Shown here in pieces: positions 51,397 to 54,756 of a stretch of DNA of 54,756 bases. The notes beneath the pieces are model-generated. The model saw only the letters and a list, made by a program, of their open reading frames with translations. It had not been told where the DNA came from and searched no databases. The DNA lies in the NCBI RefSeq assembly GCF_022179185.1, contig NZ_BPQJ01000045.1, forward strand, positions 1-54,756, written 5' to 3'. Every line of letters starts with the position of its first letter. Positions within the stretch are counted from its first letter, which is position 1. The DNA is from Methylobacterium frigidaeris. Lineage in GTDB: Bacteria > Pseudomonadota > Alphaproteobacteria > Rhizobiales > Beijerinckiaceae. The position numbers were made by a program, and so were the translations under genes.

Positions 51397-51591
51397 TCAA
51401 GCGGCGTGGCTGATGAGGCGAGCGAAGGGCGAGCGGCGGATCGCTGCGACGGTCTCACCCGCCCGCCGGTCGGCGATCCGGCCGATGGTGAGGGCGGCGG
51501 TCAGCACATGCCGGCGGTGGACCTTGGCCGGTCCGAGATGGCGGGCCCGCCGCAGATGCCGGGTCCGCACGCCCGGCGACAGCGTCCCCAT
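51397..51591 (-). pseudogene. Transposase C-terminal scrap (IS1182-like)
   Basis: The frame ending at TGA 51397-51399 reads RTRHLRRARHLGPAKVHRRHVLTAALTIGRIADRRAGETVAAIRRSPFARLISHAA. It follows the closing pattern of IS1182-type transposases (LRRARYxGLAKxHxQHxLTAAALNxxRIxxWL...RRSxFARL). Only about 60 residues remain and no terminal inverted repeats were noticed. It marks a former insertion next to the fusion oxidoreductase gene. Confidence 0.5.
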
Positions 51592-51781
51592 GCCGGGATG
51601 CAGCGACGTGGCGATCCTCCGCCGACAGCGATCTGCCTCGTTCCAGCAACGCAGTAGCCGGCCGGAAGGATTCGCCGGCCGTCTCCGTCCGGGGCAATCC
51701 CAGGTCTCGCGTTCCCCGTTGTGATCCCCCGAAACGACGTGACGGATCTCGTGGGCCGCGTCAGGGACGGTTTCGCGCCGG

Positions 51782-53887
51782 CTAGAGGGCCAACTGGACG
51801 GGGCCGCTTCCCGCAGCGGGAATCGCGCAGCAGATCAGGACCTCGTCGGTCGCGGCGGGGGCCGTGGGCGTGCGCCGGTAGGTGACCGCGCCGGCGAGGA
51901 GCCTGGTCCTGCAGGTGCCGCAGGTGCCGGCCCGGCAGCTGAAGTCCGGGCTGAGGCCGCGAGCCTCGGCGAGTTCGAGCAGCGTACCGGATTCCGGTGT
52001 CCAGCGGGCTTCCTTGGACGAATCCAGGAAGGCGACCGCGACCGGCTCGGCAGAAGCGGGGGGCAGCGCCGGTGCCGGCGCGGCGGTCGGGACGCTCCTC
52101 ACGAGCGACGAGGGCCCGAACGCCTCGGCGTGGATGCGCTCGTCGGCCACGTTCAGGCCGCGCAGGCCGTCATAGAGCGCCTGGGTAAAGGCGGGCGGCC
52201 CGCAGAGATAGAAGTCATGGTCGCCGAAGGGCAGGATGCGGGTGAGGAGCGCCGTGTCGATCCGGCCCGCAGCGTCGTAATCGACGCCCGCCACCGCATC
52301 CCTCGGGTCGCTCAGCACGCGCACGATCCGGACCGCGCCGCCCGCCGCGGCCGCGAGATCCGCCAGTTCCTGGCCGAAGGGACGGTCGTCCCGGGTGCGG
52401 GCGGCCTGGATCAGGGTGGTGGGCCGGATGCTCCGGGTCCGCAGGCCCTCGTAGACGAGGTGGCGCAGCATCGCGAGGAGCGGCGTGATGCCGACGCCGC
52501 CGGCGAGCAGCACCGCCGGGCGCCCCGCATGGGGGTCGATGGTGAACCCGCCTTCCGGCGCTCGCGCCTCGATCGTGTCCCCAACCCGAAGAGTGTCGTG
52601 CAGGTAGCCGGACACCGCGCCGTCGCGCTTGACGCTGATCCGGTAAACCGCGTCCGAGGGCGCGACCGAGAGGGTGTAGGTGCGAATGACGGGCTTGTCC
52701 GCGCCGGGGAGCGTCAGGCGGATCGGAAGGTGCTGCCCGGCCTGGTGCGGGATGAGCCCGGATCCATCCGCCGGCAGGAGGTGGAACGAGCGGATCGCGC
52801 GGCTCTCGTCGACGATCGTCGTGACCCTGAACGGGCGCCACCGCGTCGCGAGGTCGGCGGGGCGGAGCCGGTCGGCCGCCTCGCGCCAGTCGCCGGTCAT
52901 CAGGGAGTTGGGCGACCACCCGTCCGTCCGCAAGGTCCAGCGCAGCGGCAGCGCGCCGCGCCGGCGCACGACCCGGCGCGGCCGGAACGTCCACAGCCGC
53001 TCGGCGCCCTGAAAGGCCGCGATCTCGGGCGAGGACAAGACGACCTCGGCATCGCCGGTCATCTGCAGGAGGTCGCCGGTCGCGAAATCGGCGAAGACCA
53101 GACCGGCCTTGCCGTTCAGCAGGATGTTGCCGAGCGTCGCGAAGAAGAGGTTGCCGGCGAAGTCCGGGATCGTGAGCGTTCCGTCGGGGCCGACGCGGAC
53201 GAAGCCCGCCCTGCCGCCGCGATGCGAGACGTCGACCTGACGATGGATCTGGCCGCTCGCCTCGCGCGTGGCGTAAGAGGCGACGAAGAAGGTGTCGGCC
53301 GCCTCCACCATCGCCCGGGCCGCCGCGTCGAGCCCGGCGCTCTCCTCGACGTCGCCCGCGAAGGCCACCCGCGGGTCGCGGGCGACGGCGACGTCGCGCA
53401 GCTGGATGTATTGCGGGCAGTTGCCGAAGCTCTGGTCGACCGCGACGCGCAGGACGTCGTCGGCCGCGCCGCGGATGAAGCCGTTGACGCGGTTGCGCCG
53501 GCGGGTGTGCAGCTCGATGCCGAGGAGCCCGACGGCCTCGCCGTCGCGCAGGCCCGCGCTCGCCGGATCGGTGGGATCGGGCCGCGCCGCGAGGGTGAGG
53601 GTCGCCGGATCCGGCGAGGCGATGAAGCCGGGAGCCCCTGCGACGAGCGTCGCCCAGGCATCCCCGCATCCGTCGACGCTGCCGGCCACGATGAAGGGAA
53701 CCTGGGCGAAGAACGCGCGGTGCTGGTCGGGCATGAAGTCCCGCACCACGCGCCGGCCGACCTCCTCCATGCGGTCGGCGACGCCGACCTGTTCCTGGAT
53801 CGCCCTCTCGCCCGGGTGCCAGGTCGGGAGCTTCGGCGTCGGGAGCTTCGGCGTCGAGGGCTTCGGCAGGGCCAGACCATCACTCAT
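51782..53887 (-). CDS. PNPOx-like / ferredoxin reductase / 2Fe-2S ferredoxin fusion
   Basis: 701 residues in three parts. Residues ~30-330 are a pyridoxamine-phosphate-oxidase-like flavin-binding domain (HRAFFAQVPFIVAGSVDGCGDAWATLVAGAPGFI, FGNCPQYIQLRD). Residues ~350-600 are a ferredoxin-NADP reductase type module (HQAGQHLPIRLTLPG, RTYTLSVAPSD, VLLAGGVGITPLLAMLRHL, YLCGPPAFTQALYDGL). The last ~90 are a plant-type 2Fe-2S domain with C651, C656, C659 and C686/687. Electrons would flow NAD(P)H to flavin to the iron-sulfur centre; the acceptor is unknown. The start includes a PKLPT repeat from a 15-bp tandem DNA repeat. A GST gene precedes it by 63 bp on the same strand, suggesting a detoxification pair. 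Confidence 0.9.
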   Translation of the reverse strand: MSDGLALPKPSTPKLPTPKLPTWHPGERAIQEQVGVADRMEEVGRRVVRDFMPDQHRAFFAQVPFIVAGSVDGCGDAWATLVAGAPGFIASPDPATLTLAARPDPTDPASAGLRDGEAVGLLGIELHTRRRNRVNGFIRGAADDVLRVAVDQSFGNCPQYIQLRDVAVARDPRVAFAGDVEESAGLDAAARAMVEAADTFFVASYATREASGQIHRQVDVSHRGGRAGFVRVGPDGTLTIPDFAGNLFFATLGNILLNGKAGLVFADFATGDLLQMTGDAEVVLSSPEIAAFQGAERLWTFRPRRVVRRRGALPLRWTLRTDGWSPNSLMTGDWREAADRLRPADLATRWRPFRVTTIVDESRAIRSFHLLPADGSGLIPHQAGQHLPIRLTLPGADKPVIRTYTLSVAPSDAVYRISVKRDGAVSGYLHDTLRVGDTIEARAPEGGFTIDPHAGRPAVLLAGGVGITPLLAMLRHLVYEGLRTRSIRPTTLIQAARTRDDRPFGQELADLAAAAGGAVRIVRVLSDPRDAVAGVDYDAAGRIDTALLTRILPFGDHDFYLCGPPAFTQALYDGLRGLNVADERIHAEAFGPSSLVRSVPTAAPAPALPPASAEPVAVAFLDSSKEARWTPESGTLLELAEARGLSPDFSCRAGTCGTCRTRLLAGAVTYRRTPTAPAATDEVLICCAIPAAGSGPVQLAL
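53823..53867. repeat. Three 15-bp tandem units in the fusion gene start
   Basis: GTCGGGAGCTTCGGC at 53823-53837 and 53838-53852, then a variant GTCGAGGGCTTCGGC at 53853-53867. They encode a PKLPT-type pentapeptide repeat just after the initiator of the PNPOx/FNR fusion protein. Unit length keeps the frame, so copy number could vary harmlessly. Confidence 0.8.
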
Positions 53888-53950
53888 GGCGTCATCCTCC
53901 GATCCGGTTCTCTGGCGGGCGCGCCGGATGGCGCGCCCGGAGCCGCGTGG

Positions 53951-54568
53951 TCACGCGGCGGCCGTGAGGCCGGCCGGCGTCTGGGCGAAGGGGAGGAAGC
54001 CCGGCAGGGCCTCGATCCGGCGGAGGAAGGCGCCGACATTCGCGTAGGCCGCGAGGTCGACATTGCCCTCGGGCGCGCGCGCCACGTAGCTGTAGAGCGC
54101 CACATCCGCGATGGTCGGGCGCCCGCCCACCAGCCAGTCCCGGCCTGTGAGATGGGCTTCGAGACGCCGCAGCAGCGTGTGCGCCCGGCCGATCACCTCC
54201 TCCGGATCGAATGCGGCGCCGAACACCGTGACGAGCCGTGCGGCGGCCGGGCCGTACGCGACCTCGCCGGCCGCGACCGACAGCCAGCGCTGGACCGCTG
54301 CCGCACCCTGCGGATCCTCCGGCAGCCAGTCGGTCCGCCCGAGCTTCTTCGCGACGTAGACCAGGATGGCGTTCGAATCGGAGACGACCGTGCCCGCGTC
54401 GTCGAGCACCGGCACTTGGCCGAACGGGTTGAGGGCGAGGAACTCCGGCGTCCTGTGCGCGCCGGCCTTCAGGTCGACCACGACGGCCTCGTGCGGAACG
54501 CCGACGAGCGAGAGGAACAGGCGCGCCCGGTGCGCGTGGCCGGACAGGGGATGATGGTAGAGCTTCAT
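53951..54568 (-). CDS. Glutathione S-transferase
   Basis: 205 residues. The thioredoxin-fold half is MKLYHHPLSGHAHRARLFLSLVGVPHEAVVVDLKAGAHRTPEFLALNPFGQVPVLDD, with DSNAILVYVAKKLG for glutathione binding. The helical C-terminal half contains RDWLVGGRPTIADVALYSYVARAPEG. It is a small cytosolic GST distinct from the YghU-like one at 11338. ATG at 54566-54568 is the family start. Co-directional with the fusion oxidoreductase downstream (63-bp gap), so probably co-transcribed. The promoter lies in the 120 bp before the end repeat. Confidence 0.92.
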   Translation of the reverse strand: MKLYHHPLSGHAHRARLFLSLVGVPHEAVVVDLKAGAHRTPEFLALNPFGQVPVLDDAGTVVSDSNAILVYVAKKLGRTDWLPEDPQGAAAVQRWLSVAAGEVAYGPAAARLVTVFGAAFDPEEVIGRAHTLLRRLEAHLTGRDWLVGGRPTIADVALYSYVARAPEGNVDLAAYANVGAFLRRIEALPGFLPFAQTPAGLTAAA

Positions 54569-54687
54569 GATCGTGCGTCCTGATCGGCGGGACGGGCGTC
54601 GTCCCGAACCGCAGGAGCACGATGATCCGATCGGGTAGCGCCGAGAATGCGCGCTGTTCGCACTTCATCGTTGCGATTAATGGAATA

Positions 54688-54756
54688 ATACCGCCGCACC
54701 GTCGAACGGACGCGTTCGACGGTGCCAGGCAAGCCCGAACGGGCGCCGGCGCTGAT
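54688..54756. repeat. Multi-hairpin repeat element, copy 2 (cut by window end)
   Basis: Matches 12328-12395 almost base for base. The H1 stem is GCACCGTCGAACG/CGTTCGACGGTGC (54696-54708, 54713-54725). Relative to copy 1 a T-A pair has become G-C on both arms, a compensating change. The mini-stem GCCCG-AA-CGGGC and the start of H2 (loop TGAT instead of TAAT) follow. The window ends inside H2. Confidence 0.75.

Overview
The window is high-GC DNA (roughly 70%) with alphaproteobacterial gene content: Tat-type secretion signals, GntR/FCD and TetR regulators, a SUV3-like helicase, GCG_CRPN-type glycine-rich secreted protein, and a FGE/sulfatase/MoxR/Bat-like cluster. Gene style and short GC-rich palindromes fit a Methylobacterium-like member of the Hyphomicrobiales. 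This is a judgement from the sequence alone, not a database match. No rRNA, tRNA or CRISPR array was seen.

Layout. (1) 181-621: broken C-terminal piece of cheB. (2) 755-10030, minus strand: a compact operon running from 10030 downwards. It encodes a peptide-type ABC importer (binding protein, two permeases, fused ATPase), then AtzG, AtzE, AtzH and AtzF homologues. A divergent GntR regulator (10266-10988) shares the control region, which holds three TGCAYGCA boxes exactly 20 bp apart. (3) 11338-20114: a mixed stretch with a YghU-like glutathione transferase, a multi-hairpin repeat, a binding-protein remnant, hflX, a SUV3-like RNA helicase, an esterase remnant, a divergent SDR/TetR pair with a 24-bp operator, and a luciferase-like monooxygenase. 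(4) 20497-31575: a tightly overlapping four-gene operon. It encodes a 2,466-residue multicopper oxidase with permuted copper motifs, a beta-propeller-like exported protein, a Sco copper chaperone and a c-type cytochrome fused to a binding-protein-like domain. (5) 32037-48785: a two-component kinase, an outer-membrane MetA-like protein, a response regulator broken by an amber codon, and a long plus-strand cluster. The cluster holds FGE, Tat sulfatase, a deleted HAD phosphatase, MoxR, DUF58, DUF4381, two von Willebrand A proteins, TPR, BatD-like, a PRC-barrel-like protein, a DUF4344 metallopeptidase and DUF3302/DUF1254 remnants. (6) 48954-54756: an MscS-type channel, a transposase scrap, a PNPOx-ferredoxin reductase-2Fe2S fusion, a GST, and a second copy of the multi-hairpin repeat at the window edge.

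How it may work. The atz-like operon should import a urea/biuret-type N-carboxylated compound and take it to allophanate, then ammonia and CO2; the ring-opening enzyme is not here. The copper operon resembles manganese-oxidase-type multicopper oxidase loci, with Sco supplying copper and the cytochrome carrying electrons; this is inference.

The most system-like new signal is a pair of GGGT...CCGAT boxes exactly 22 bp apart, found upstream of the GCG_CRPN gene, the MetA-like gene and the sulfatase cluster. It would make these one regulon of the adjacent kinase/regulator pair. That regulon looks damaged: a nonsense codon at the conserved receiver lysine, a one-base insertion in a small secreted protein, an internal deletion in the HAD phosphatase, an 8-bp duplication in DUF3302, and only a remnant of DUF1254.
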